From positions 2,604,001-2,668,000 of the forward strand of contig NZ_OZ253579.1 in assembly GCF_965263005.1 (NCBI RefSeq): DNA of 64,000 nucleotides, read 5' to 3'. The position numbers and the translations under genes were made by a program. Every line of letters begins with the position of its first letter. Positions within the stretch are counted from its first letter, which is position 1. The stretch comes from Rariloculus sp965263005. Its GTDB lineage: Bacteria; Pseudomonadota; Gammaproteobacteria; Steroidobacterales; Rariloculaceae. The notes under the pieces were generated by a model that made no database searches, was not told the DNA's origin, and worked only from the letters and a program-made list of their open reading frames with translations. Of this stretch, positions 26,651 to 35,900 are shown in pieces.

Positions 26651-28324
26651 ATGCTAAGCTTCATTCGCATCAAGAACTACGCCGTGATCGACGAGTTGGA
26701 ACTCGAATTCCGACCCGGTTTCAGCGTGCTGACCGGTGAGACCGGCGCCGGCAAATCCATTCTGGTGGACGCGCTTGGCCTCGCGCTCGGCGATCGGGCC
26801 GATGCAGGCGCTATACGCCAAGGTGCATCGCGAGCGGAGATCAGTGCATTGTTCGAATGCCCGAGCGGGCATCCGGCGATCGAGTGGCTGCGCGAGCGCG
26901 ATCTCGACGACGAGGACTCATGCTCGCTGCGGCGCTCCGTCAGCGCCGAAGGCCGCTCGCGCGCGTTCGTCAACAATCGGCCGGTGACGCTTCAGGACTT
27001 GAAGACGCTCGGCGCCCTGCTCGTCGATATCCACGGCCAGCACGCCCATCAATCCCTGCTCACAGGCGCCACGCAGCGGCGCGTGCTCGATGTTTTCGGC
27101 GGGCTCGAGAATCCGGCCCGCGAAACCGCGGGCGCGTTTGCCGCCTGGCAAACCGCGGCAACCGAGCTCAAGGCGCAGAGCAATAGCGCCGCGGACCGCA
27201 GTTCGCGGCTCGAGCTGCTTCGCTTCGAGCTCGGCGAGCTCGAAGCCCTCGGATTGGAGGACGCAGAACCGGAGCACCTGCACGCGGAGCGCAAGCGTCT
27301 GGCGAACGTTGATCGCCTCATGCAGAGCGTGAGTGCGGCACTCGATTACCTCGACGAAAGCGAATCCGGCTCTGCCCACTCGGCGCTGGTCAAAGCCCGC
27401 CGATCGCTGGCGGAGATCGTCGAGCACGACACCGCGCTCGCCGAGCCGAGCGGACAGCTTGAAACGGCCGAGATCGAGCTGCGCGAAGCCGCTTCGACGC
27501 TGCTGCGCTACCGCGATCGGCTCGAAGCGAATCCGGAGCGGCTCGAGATCGTCAACAACCGGCTGAACAGAATTCGGACGCTCGCGCGCCGGCACGGCGT
27601 AGACGAGTCGCGGCTGCCTGAAACGGCCGAGCACCTGCGCGACAGGATCAACGAGCTCGACGCCGGGGAACAGTCGCTGGCGGCGCTCAGCGAGAGTGTC
27701 GACCAGGCAGCTCGCGACTACCGCGAGTTCGCCGGAGCGCTGTCCGAGGGCCGCAAACGCGCCGCGGCGAGCCTAGCGGCGGAGGTTTCCTGCCAGCTCA
27801 AGGAGCTCGGGCTGCCGCACGGCGCATTGCGCGTGGCCGTCGATTCCAAGCCCGGCGATGCGGGCGACGCGACGGGTATGGACCGCATCGAATTCGAGGT
27901 CCGGCTCAACCCCGGCCAGCCGTTCGGCCCGCTGAGCCGCGTCGCCTCGGGCGGAGAACTGTCGCGCATAGGCCTCGCGCTCGAGGTCGTGGCGACCGGC
28001 GCATCGCCGATCCCGACCTACGTGTTCGACGAAGTCGATGCCGGCATTGGCGGCGGTGTCGCAGAAATCGTGGGCCGAAGGCTTCGGCAGATCGCCGAGC
28101 GCCGGCAAGTGCTCTGCGTGACCCATCTCGCGCAGGTCGCAAGTCAGAGTGCGGAACATTATCGCGTGACGAAACACACTGACGGTTCGACGAGCCGCGC
28201 GAACGTGCTCTGCTTGAGCGATGAGGAACGCGTCGACGAACTCTCAAGAATGCTCGGCGGCATCGAGATCACGGAGACAGCGCGCGCGCATGCCCAGGAA
28301 ATGATCGAACGCGCCTCGACGTAG
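26651..28324 (+). CDS. recN: DNA repair protein RecN
   Basis: 557 residues, usual length. An SMC-like ATPase for double-strand break repair. Walker A GETGAGKSILVDAL (residues ~30-43), a coiled-coil arm (~150-390), the ABC signature VASGGELSRIGLAL and Walker B TYVFDEVDAGIGGGVAE. Probably co-transcribed with nadK. It converges on fur across a 12-bp repeat tract. Confidence 0.97.
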   Translation: MLSFIRIKNYAVIDELELEFRPGFSVLTGETGAGKSILVDALGLALGDRADAGAIRQGASRAEISALFECPSGHPAIEWLRERDLDDEDSCSLRRSVSAEGRSRAFVNNRPVTLQDLKTLGALLVDIHGQHAHQSLLTGATQRRVLDVFGGLENPARETAGAFAAWQTAATELKAQSNSAADRSSRLELLRFELGELEALGLEDAEPEHLHAERKRLANVDRLMQSVSAALDYLDESESGSAHSALVKARRSLAEIVEHDTALAEPSGQLETAEIELREAASTLLRYRDRLEANPERLEIVNNRLNRIRTLARRHGVDESRLPETAEHLRDRINELDAGEQSLAALSESVDQAARDYREFAGALSEGRKRAAASLAAEVSCQLKELGLPHGALRVAVDSKPGDAGDATGMDRIEFEVRLNPGQPFGPLSRVASGGELSRIGLALEVVATGASPIPTYVFDEVDAGIGGGVAEIVGRRLRQIAERRQVLCVTHLAQVASQSAEHYRVTKHTDGSTSRANVLCLSDEERVDELSRMLGGIEITETARAHAQEMIERAST

Positions 28325-28333
28325 CCCGCCAGG

Positions 28334-28441
28334 GAGTCAGCCCGAGAGCCCGCCAGGGAGTCAGCCCGAGAGCCAGCCCGGGAGCCAACCCGAGAGTCAG
28401 CCCGAGGGCCAACCCGAGAGTCAGCCCGGGAGCCCATCCCA
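28334..28441. repeat. Nine degenerate 12-bp tandem repeats between recN and fur
   Basis: Nine consecutive 12-base units of consensus gagtcagcccga (variants gagccagcccgg, gggccaacccga and similar) fill nearly all the space between the convergent recN and fur stop codons. I see no hairpin-plus-T-run terminator inside it. Confidence 0.85.
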
Positions 28442-28467
28442 GCTCAGGTCCCTGACCGGCCTGCGCT

Positions 28468-28887
28468 TTACTTCTTCGACTTCGGCGACGGTTTCGGACG
28501 GACGAAAAGCACATGGCTGTGCTCGACGATCTCGTAGCCGTGGCGGCTCGCGATCTCACCCTGCAGATTCTCAATCCGCTCGTCGTAGAATTCGATGACG
28601 TCCCCGGAATCGAGGCAGACCATGTGATCGTGGTGGGTGCCGTCAGCAAGCTCGAAGACGGCCATGCCCCCCTCGAAATTGTGCCGATTCACGAGGCCCG
28701 CACGCTCAAACTGCGCGAGCACACGATAAACCGTCGCGAGGCCCAACTCTTCGCCGCTTTGGAGAAGTGCCCTGTAGATCGCTTCAGCACTCAGATGCCG
28801 CTCTGCGTTGCTGTCGAGAATCTCCAGGACCTTGAGTCGGGGCGACGTGACTTTGAGCCCCGCGTCGCGTAGGTCCTTGCCTTCCAC
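28468..28887 (-). CDS. fur: Ferric uptake regulator Fur
   Basis: 139 residues from a GTG start. Winged helix (residues ~1-80: LKVTSPRLKVLEILD, HLSAEAIYRALLQSGEELGLATVYRVL) and a dimerisation domain with the metal motif THHDHMVCLDSGDVIEFYDE. The second Cys of the E. coli CxxC pair is Ser here, as in Pseudomonas-type Fur proteins that have no structural CxxC zinc site. Represses iron-uptake genes with Fe2+. Divergent from bamE by 72 bases. Confidence 0.95.
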   Translation of the reverse strand: MEGKDLRDAGLKVTSPRLKVLEILDSNAERHLSAEAIYRALLQSGEELGLATVYRVLAQFERAGLVNRHNFEGGMAVFELADGTHHDHMVCLDSGDVIEFYDERIENLQGEIASRHGYEIVEHSHVLFVRPKPSPKSKK

Positions 28888-28959
28888 CGTCCACTCACCG
28901 TGACTGATAAGGTATGATGCTGCGCCACATTATGACGCAGAGCCGGGCTGCCCTCCACT

Positions 28960-29301
28960 GTGACGACACCAATTCCCGTCAAGCACCGCCTGAAGCCCGT
29001 GGCGATACTCATTGCGAGCCTTATCGTGGGCGCTTGCGTGTACCGCATCGATATCCAGCAAGGCAACGTACTGGAGCCTGAAGCCGTAGAGCAGGTCGAA
29101 ATCGGCATGACTCGCAGCCAGGTACAGTTCCTGCTCGGCACGCCGATGGTCGCAGACGCCTTTCATGAGGAACGCTGGGACTACGCGTACTATTTGCGGC
29201 GAGGCCGCTCCAGAGATATCGACCGCCGCTGGATCGTCGTGTACTTCGAGGAGGACCGCGTCGTTCGTCTTGATCGGGACCTCATTCTCGATCCGACTTG
29301 A
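28960..29301 (+). CDS. bamE: Outer membrane protein assembly factor BamE (SmpA/OmlA)
   Basis: 113 residues from a GTG start. N-terminal lipoprotein signal (KPVAILIASLIVGAC, acylated Cys at about residue 26) followed by the SmpA/OmlA domain: QGNVLEPEAVEQVEIGMTR, SQVQFLLGTPMVADAFHEER, WDYAYYLRRG. A subunit of the BAM complex that inserts outer-membrane beta-barrels. The fur/bamE divergent arrangement is conserved in this class. Its 3' end overlaps the convergent rnfH by 20 bases. Confidence 0.94.
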   Translation: MTTPIPVKHRLKPVAILIASLIVGACVYRIDIQQGNVLEPEAVEQVEIGMTRSQVQFLLGTPMVADAFHEERWDYAYYLRRGRSRDIDRRWIVVYFEEDRVVRLDRDLILDPT

Positions 29302-29626
29302 CACGTTCGCGTGCCCGTCCCGCGCGACCCATCACGCGTCCGTCCGCCAGCAGCGCTCGCCGCATCTGGCGAGGGTCCTGCTTGAGCCGCTGGCAGATTT
29401 CCACGCGGTCGCCGGATTCGAGCACTCGGCCGGCGTCGACGTGCGCGCCGAATATGCCGAGCATGATTTCGCCGCTTTGAAGCCCGCTGTCGCTATCGAT
29501 CAGCCCTGAACGCCGCACAGCATCGCCTGCGGTCATGCCGGCTTCGCGCGCGAGTTTCACGATCCGTTGGCGTGCAGCGGTCGCGTAAACAACCTCGACC
29601 CAGTCCTGGTCCGGTGCATCAGCCAT
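29282..29626 (-). CDS. rnfH: RnfH family protein (ubiquitin-like fold)
   Basis: 114 residues. It begins DWVEVVYATAARQRIVKL and contains the family segments GIFGAHVDAGRVLESGDRVE and ICQRLKQDPRQMRR. RnfH is a small beta-grasp protein of unclear function, nearly always encoded with ratA and next to bamE/smpB, as here. Its start overlaps the ratA end by 8 bases and its end overlaps bamE on the opposite strand. Confidence 0.9.
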   Translation of the reverse strand: MADAPDQDWVEVVYATAARQRIVKLAREAGMTAGDAVRRSGLIDSDSGLQSGEIMLGIFGAHVDAGRVLESGDRVEICQRLKQDPRQMRRALLADGRVMGRAGRARERVKSDRE

Positions 29627-30050
29627 AGCGGTGTTTGGCTCGCTCGATGAAGGCGCTCAGTTGCGAGTGGGCAAGCTCCTCAGCAACGGAGGCGAACAGT
29701 GCGCCGAACAACGAGCCTGCGACTTCGATTTCCAGCGACAGCGCCACCTCGGCGCCGCCATCGGGCAGATCACGGAAGCGCCAGCCGCCTTCCAGGCGTC
29801 GGAACGGCCCGGAAACAAGCTCGATATCTATGCGATGCGGTTCATCGAGCGTATTGCGCGTCCTGAAGCTCCGGTTGAAACCGCTCATCCCGACATACAT
29901 GACGGCTTCGACGGTATTGCCGTTGCGATTCTCGATGCGCGCGTCGTGACACCACTTGAGAAACTGCGGATAGGCCTCGATGTCGTTGACGAGCGCGAAC
30001 ATCTGCGCGGCGGAGCACGCAGAGCGCTCGCTGCGCCTGACGGATGGCAT
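29619..30050 (-). CDS. ratA: RatA family protein (START/polyketide cyclase fold)
   Basis: 143 residues. The sequence SVRRSERSACSAAQMFALVN, DIEAYPQFLKWC and a FRTRNTLDEPHRIDIELVSG core identify the RatA/CoQ10-binding START fold. In E. coli the product was described as a toxin blocking 70S assembly; relatives bind ubiquinone (COQ10), so the name does not settle its function. Upstream of rnfH in an overlapping pair. Confidence 0.88.
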   Translation of the reverse strand: MPSVRRSERSACSAAQMFALVNDIEAYPQFLKWCHDARIENRNGNTVEAVMYVGMSGFNRSFRTRNTLDEPHRIDIELVSGPFRRLEGGWRFRDLPDGGAEVALSLEIEVAGSLFGALFASVAEELAHSQLSAFIERAKHRYG

Positions 30051-30059
30051 CAGCGGTGC

Positions 30060-31433
30060 CTAAATCAATCCCACGCCGCGCAGCAACACGGCCACGACCG
30101 CGAGCGGCGTGAGGTAGCGCGCCGTGAAACGCCAGACCCGGTATGCCGTACCGGCATCGGGGTCGAGCTCGCTGGCCGTCGATGCGCGAGCCATGATCCA
30201 GCCTGCGAAAATCACTATGGCGAGTCCGCCGAACGGCAGCAGGATGCTGTTGCTCAGAAAATCGATGTTGTCGAAGAACGTGCCGCGCAGGAATGTCACG
30301 CCGCTCAACGTGCTGAAAGACAGTACGGTGAGCAACCCGAGGATCCACGTGATGCCCGCGACCGCGGTTGCCGCCAGAGCGCGTGTGAGCCCGAGCTTCT
30401 CGATGCACCAGGCGGTGGCGGGCTCCATCAGGCTGATCGCCGACGTCCAGGCGGCGAATGTCAGCAGCACGAACAGGGTCGTCGCGATGATCGCACCGCC
30501 CGGCATCTGGCTGAACGCGAGCGGCAATGACTGGAACACCAGACCCGGGCCCGCGTCGGGCGCAAGACCGTTCGCGAACACGATCGGGAAGACAATGAGC
30601 GCTGCGACCAACGCGATCGCCGTATCGGCCGCGACGACCGCCACCGACATCTTCATGATGGACGTGCCGCTTGGCAGATAGGCGCCATAGGCCATCACCG
30701 CGCCCATGCCGACGCTGAGCGTGAAGAACGCATGGCCGAGCGCCTCCATCATCCCGTCACGCGTCAACTCCTCGAACCGCGGTTCGAACAGGAAACGCAC
30801 ACCCTGAGCGAAGTTTCCTTCCACTGCGCTGTAGCCGAGCAAGACGAGCAGCAGCACGACGAGCGCCGGCATCATTACCCGTACGGCGCGCTCGATGCCG
30901 CGCTCGACGCCGCGCGCGATCACGAACGCCGTCGCAGCGAGAAATATCGTGTGCCAGAGCCCGGTTCGAAGCGGGTTTGACGCGAGCGAGTTGAACACCT
31001 GCTCGACGGACGCGGCGGTCGCGCCTTCGAACGTATTGCTCGCGGACTCGATCACGTAGGCCACTGCCCAGCCCGCGATAACGCTGTAAAACGAGAGAAT
31101 GAGGAAGCCGCTGCCCAAGCCCAGGGCGCCGACTAGCCCCCAGCTTCCCGTTCCCGATTCCTCCTTGCCGAGCAGCGTCATCGTCGACACTGGATTTCGC
31201 CTGCCGCGCCGTCCGATGAGCACCTCCGACATCATGATCGGCAGACCGACGATCACGATGCATACGAGATACACGAGTACGAACGCGCCGCCGCCGTTCT
31301 CGCCGGCGATGTACGGGAAGCGCCAGATGTTGCCGAGACCGACGGCGGACCCGGTCACAGCGAGCACGAAAGCCAGTCTCGAAGACCACTGGCCGTGCAA
31401 GGAACTCCGGCGAGCAATGCCTGTTTCGCTCAC
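30060..31433 (-). CDS. Sodium-dependent transporter (neurotransmitter:sodium symporter family)
   Basis: 457 residues from GTG 31433, about 12 predicted membrane segments with a LeuT-type core. The N-terminal signature WSSRLAFVLAVTGSAVGLGNIWRFPY (TM1 with the substrate/Na+ unwound region), then GGAFVLVYLVCIVIVGLPIM and MMPALVVLLLVLLGYSAVEG. Likely imports amino acids or related compounds with Na+. Ends nine bases before ratA and is divergent from smpB. Confidence 0.92.
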   Translation of the reverse strand: MSETGIARRSSLHGQWSSRLAFVLAVTGSAVGLGNIWRFPYIAGENGGGAFVLVYLVCIVIVGLPIMMSEVLIGRRGRRNPVSTMTLLGKEESGTGSWGLVGALGLGSGFLILSFYSVIAGWAVAYVIESASNTFEGATAASVEQVFNSLASNPLRTGLWHTIFLAATAFVIARGVERGIERAVRVMMPALVVLLLVLLGYSAVEGNFAQGVRFLFEPRFEELTRDGMMEALGHAFFTLSVGMGAVMAYGAYLPSGTSIMKMSVAVVAADTAIALVAALIVFPIVFANGLAPDAGPGLVFQSLPLAFSQMPGGAIIATTLFVLLTFAAWTSAISLMEPATAWCIEKLGLTRALAATAVAGITWILGLLTVLSFSTLSGVTFLRGTFFDNIDFLSNSILLPFGGLAIVIFAGWIMARASTASELDPDAGTAYRVWRFTARYLTPLAVVAVLLRGVGLI

Positions 31434-31491
31434 GACGATAACCCCCCGCAGCGTATTTTTTCTGATTCGATTCTAGGATCATTGCAGGGTC

Positions 31492-31974
31492 ATGGCCAGA
31501 AAGCAGACAAAGCAGGCGCCGAACACGATCGCCCGAAACAAGCGGGCGCGTTTCGACTATTTCATCGAGGAACGGCTCGAGGCTGGACTCGAGCTGCAAG
31601 GCTGGGAGGTCAAGAGCCTGCGTGCGGGAAAAGCTCAACTCACGGAAAGCTACGTCACGCTGCGCGACGGCCAGGCCTGGCTGCTCGGCTCACATATCAC
31701 ACCGTTGCCCACTGCCTCGACCCACATCCAACCGGACCCGACACGCACGCGCAGGTTGCTGCTGCACAGAAAGGAACTGGACCGTTTGACGGGGCTCGTC
31801 GAGCGCCGCGGCCATACGCTCATCGCGCTCGAGCTGTACTGGAAACGCGCACGAGTCAAGCTCGCCGTCGGCCTCGCCAAGGGCAAGAAGCAGCATGACA
31901 AGCGCGCAGCCGAGAAGGATCGTGACTGGGAGCGCACCAGGTCGCGTCTCATGAAGGCGAGTGGACGCAACTAG
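31492..31974 (+). CDS. smpB: SsrA-binding protein SmpB
   Basis: 160 residues. ARKQTKQAPNTIARNKRARF, DYFIEERLEAGLELQGWEVK, SLRAGKAQLTESYV and the basic C-terminal tail KRAAEKDRDWERTRSRLMKAS are all as expected. It delivers alanyl-tmRNA to stalled ribosomes. The tmRNA gene follows 106 bases downstream. Confidence 0.97.
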   Translation: MARKQTKQAPNTIARNKRARFDYFIEERLEAGLELQGWEVKSLRAGKAQLTESYVTLRDGQAWLLGSHITPLPTASTHIQPDPTRTRRLLLHRKELDRLTGLVERRGHTLIALELYWKRARVKLAVGLAKGKKQHDKRAAEKDRDWERTRSRLMKASGRN

Positions 31975-32038
31975 CGGGTGCCCGGCACCGTCCGGCCAGG
32001 AGTAACCCGCGAAACCCGTCATGGGATGCGCGCGTCAC

Positions 32039-32066
32039 TTGAAAGCCGCAGGATAGGCCTTACAAT
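32039..32066 (+). promoter_or_regulatory. Predicted promoter of ssrA
   Basis: TTGAAA (32039-32044), 16-base spacer, TACAAT (32061-32066; 5 of 6). It lies just upstream of the mature tmRNA 5' end at 32081, leaving a short 5' leader for RNase P removal. Confidence 0.6.
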
Positions 32067-32080
32067 TGGCATGTATTACT

Positions 32081-32459
32081 GGGGGCGACATGGCTTCGAC
32101 GTGGGTCGCGAAACCTTCAGGTGCATGCCGAGGTGCAGGAAACCTCGTTAAACCATCTGCAAACCAATTAGTTGCCAACGACGACAACTACGCACTTGCC
32201 GCTTAAAACCCGGTAGGGTGCCGTCTGACTGGAGCCGTGCTTGTGCGTCCAGCGTCCCTCGGGACACTCAGGCGTCATATCTCACAGGATCGCGACGAGG
32301 CAGGTCCGGGGCCGAATCGTTAAAACATCTACGGAATCGCTGCTGCGCACGCCCTGTCGGCCGGGCAGCCGGCAGCTAAATAAAAATCGACCGAACAAGC
32401 ATGTAGAGCCTGGGGCAGAGGACTTGCGGACGCGGGTTCGATTCCCGCCGCCTCCACCA
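32081..32459 (+). ncRNA. ssrA: Transfer-messenger RNA (tmRNA)
   Basis: The 5' end GGGGGCGACATGGCTTCGAC pairs with the 3' end as a 7-bp acceptor stem (including one G-U), and the 3' end has a T-arm (gggttcgattcccg) and encoded CCA at 32457-32459. The tag frame at 32174-32206 reads ANDDNYALAA then TAA, close to the gammaproteobacterial ANDENYALAA. Length 379 bases, within the usual range. It rescues stalled ribosomes with SmpB. Its last bases form the attachment site for the downstream islands. Confidence 0.96.
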
Positions 32460-32462
32460 CTC
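32446..32462 (+). repeat. Attachment-site repeat at the ssrA 3' end (left copy)
   Basis: The 17 bases cgccgcctccaccactc cover the tmRNA acceptor/CCA end and three bases beyond. An identical copy lies at 38955-38971. The 3' end of ssrA is a classic integration target. Confidence 0.8.
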
Positions 32463-32567
32463 CTTGGCTCAGAGCGATTGGGGGTATCAATGGGGGTATT
32501 TTCTAGCTTCTTCGTCGTTACCCATTGTAAGTAATGCACTTAATGCGGACTCCCTCGCGGTCCAACG

Positions 32568-32940
32568 GTGGGGGACGTGGCTCAGCGTTTTCTGAGCGAG
32601 TATGTTGACGTCCGCTACAGGCCCCATACCGTCAAGGCCGTACACCGTTTGTTTAGAAAATTCATTCTGCCGGCGTTCGGCAAGGTCCCCGCGAAGTCAT
32701 TGCGCTGCGAGCAGGCCGCGGCACTGCACGAGCGGCTCCGCCGCACCCCGCGGCTCGCTAACTATGTCGTTGAGATGCTGTCGGCGATGTTCAAGCGCGC
32801 CCAGGCGTGGCGAATGGTTCCGGACGACACGAACCCCTGCACAGGCGTACGCAGGTACAAGCGACCATCCCGGGACCGCTTCCTCACCGACGCGGAATTC
32901 ACGCGGCTTGGACGTGCAGCTAACGATCGCTCTGAGGCTT
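32568..32940 (+). pseudogene. Tyrosine integrase remnant (core-binding domain only)
   Basis: About 115 residues match the central SAM-like core-binding domain of P4-type integrases: RFLSEYVDVRYRPHTVKAVH, ILPAFGKVPAKSLRCEQAAA, NPCTGVRRYKRPSRDRFLTD. The N-terminal arm-binding domain is missing and the frame degrades near 32930, where the stop of the opposing NTPase gene lies, so the R..HxxR..Y catalytic domain is absent. The element can no longer excise by itself. Confidence 0.75.
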
Positions 32941-35900
32941 CGCGACATCGATCACGCAAACGCCGATTTTTTTCCGTTGCTCCTCGGACAGTCCGTCCAC
33001 AAGGCGCTGCTTAACGTCCGCAGCACTGGTGGGAATCCCGCCCACGCCCGGCGTCGGCTGACAATCCTCCATGTCTCCGAACCAGAAGACCACGTAGATC
33101 CCATGACCGTCCGCGCCTGGATCGCGTGTGTATCTTGCGATCAATTGCCGCCTGATGCCGCTCCACAAGTCCGGATGACAGCTCTTCTTGATCTCAATGG
33201 GGACATTGAAGCCACCGTACGAGATTCGTATATCCGCCCGTTTTTCGTCCGCGTAACGGCCCTCCGGCTGAACGTCGATGCCCAGCGTGCCCAACCGATG
33301 CTGCAGGTCGGACAACAGCGCGTCGCGGCAGGCGTTCTCCGGCCGCGGGCGCTCGGCGCGATTGTATGAGTCAACGTTCCAGTATCTCCGGTGCCCGGGG
33401 CTGTTTCCGTCTCGGGTGCATCCCGCTATCTGTCTCAGATGGTCCATCGTCACCGCCGCAAGATCCGAGGCGTTCGCCGGCTTCCCGTCATTGAGCACGT
33501 CCAAAACCTGTCCAACACTCGCGTGCACAAAACTGGCATCGCGGCGGATGGCTTTCTGACGGCTCTTCGCATCCACGAGTTGGATTTGCCAAGCGTCAAG
33601 CCCCTCTTGCAGGGACAACCTTTCCATATGTGCCGATGCCTCCGCAGACGCGTCGCTTGCCAGTAGATTGATCAGTCCGTGGACTCGGTCCGCCGCTTCC
33701 ATACCCGAAGTGACGATGACCCCCTTCTCAGAATCGGTATTTAGAGAATACGGGTGATGCAGCGCACCTATTGTTCGAATCAGGAGCGCCAGCGCCCCGG
33801 CGTCCAGTTGCTCAATCAACACGCGCGGCGTGTCGTTTCTGCCCCCGAAAAACTGGCTCAGTCGCAGGACCCGCCGCTCTTTCCCCTCCACATACGATTC
33901 AAGCCGCGCAACAAACAGCGCCGGACGAACGATCAATCCCGCGCCCAACCAGTACACGCGCTGCGCCACGTTCATGCTTCGGGAAGCCAGCTTCCTGTCC
34001 ATCAATTCGACGAGCGCTTCGCGTTCGCAGGAAAGACACGCAGCGACCAAGAGGTGCCTCAGGCTGGCCAGCTTATGAGCTGCGCATCGCACGGGAAAGA
34101 AACTCAGAAGCGGCTCGACCGCAAAACAGGCGACCGTCTTGTGATCCGCCGAATACGCAAGATCAAAAAGATGCTGCGAGAAGTCCCGTCCTTTGCGCAG
34201 CATCGACCTGGCGGATCGTATCAGGACGTCAGCAACTAATTCCGGGTGTTCCTCCAGCAGCTTCCCGTACCACCACGGCCTCCCGTCTGCCTTGTCCCAC
34301 GATCCGGGCCAGACACCGACGTTGTAGTGAAGCGCCAGCGCCAGGCGCGCTAGATCGCCATCGGCAAAGCCATCCCGGGCGAAGGCTTCCGACTGGCCTT
34401 CATTGAGTCCCGCCAGAAAAGGATAGGACAGAACGTGCATGCGCTGACCGGCACCGAGACGTATCACCTCGTCATCGGACGGAAGATCCTCACGGGATAC
34501 GGCACCGCGAAATCCCGTCAGCACCGCCTCCACCAACTCTTCATCATCCCCGATCAGATGGTTCAACCGCTCCCGAGGCGTACCCCCCACCACGCTCCAG
34601 TATCCGCCCAGATACGCCTGCGCCAACTCATGAAGCAAGCGAACGTCCGCCCTGTTCTCACGCAACTCGATTTCGGACGCCCTCACCCGTGCCTTCCACT
34701 TCTGCTGGCGTTCGTTAAGGCGCTGTGCCGGTTTCTCCAGCGCCTTTGGCTCGACCTGCTCGCTGGCCTTCAGTTCGTCCAGCCTCCGATCAAGCTCGCG
34801 CTGCAAGCTCTCGTTTCCCGCGATGCGCTTATCGACCTCCCTTCTTGACACTTCCTTGCCGTTAGACCGGTGTATGGCCTCTGCCACTCGGTACATGAAC
34901 CACGCCCCCGCCGTGCGACTGTCCGTTACCACCGCGTGATCCAGACACCAGGACGCGAAATCCAGCGGCAACGGGGCGTTAAAGCGTCTGCGTCCCTGCT
35001 CGTTCCACATCAAGTTATCGAATTCCCCTATCGTCGGGTTGTCCATCGAGTCGAGACAGTGCTTGACGCCCAATTCCATGAGCGACTTATGGAGTTCGGG
35101 CCGATCACCGATCCATGCGCCGATGGAGGCCCCCTCGTGGAGCTCCGCTCCGAATTCCAAGCTCCGATCGTCCACCCATCCGGCCACGCCAAGCCAGTCG
35201 AACAGCCGTTTCGGATCCGGTTCGTCTTTGCACTTCCTTAGAATCCGCTCCAGGAGATTGGCCGGAACCTGCCGCAACGCGTTCAACCGGCGCCCGTGTT
35301 TCTCTGCTTCTGCGTACAACGACGTGCGCATGTCCACCATTTTGTCGAGCAGTCGGGCCATTTGGTCGCAATTCGACTGCTTCCCCAGCTTGCGTTTCCA
35401 GAAATACTCGTATGTCAGGACTTGGTCCGGCCGCTTCGGCGCCCTCAGGTAGCCGAACACTTCCGATTCCGACAGGCCTTCCGGGTAGAGCCTGTCCAGC
35501 AGTGTGCCCAGCAGGTTGTCATCGGGGTCCACAACCGCTCCCTCATACACATCCCGCGCGAGTGTCTTCAGCCCATCCAGGGCGTGCGCTCCGTTGCCCT
35601 GTTGCCGCGCGTACGCCTCGATCGCCGAGTACCTGATTTCGAGTCGCCACGTCACGTCCCGCACCATTTCCAGCATGCGCTCGGCCACGCCTTCGACCGG
35701 TCTACCGTGCGCGAACATCTCCACAAGCAAGTACACAAACGCCTGGCGCCCGTCATCGCGCTGCGAATCCAGCGCCCGTTCCCTGAGCACCTTTCCCACG
35801 TCCGGAAAAACCAGGTCGCCGAGCCGGGAATCGATCCGGATGGCCCTGACCAACCAGGGATTCTCCTTCGCGCTCCGCTCCAGATGATCCAGGATTAGGC

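Noticed and set aside
28159..28437. Minus-strand frame rich in GSRADS repeats
   Set aside because: It is merely the translation of the 12-bp repeat between recN and fur plus antisense recN; no ribosome-binding site or homology.
32241..32534. Plus-strand frame of 97 codons and its minus-strand counterpart
   Set aside because: Both lie over the tmRNA gene.
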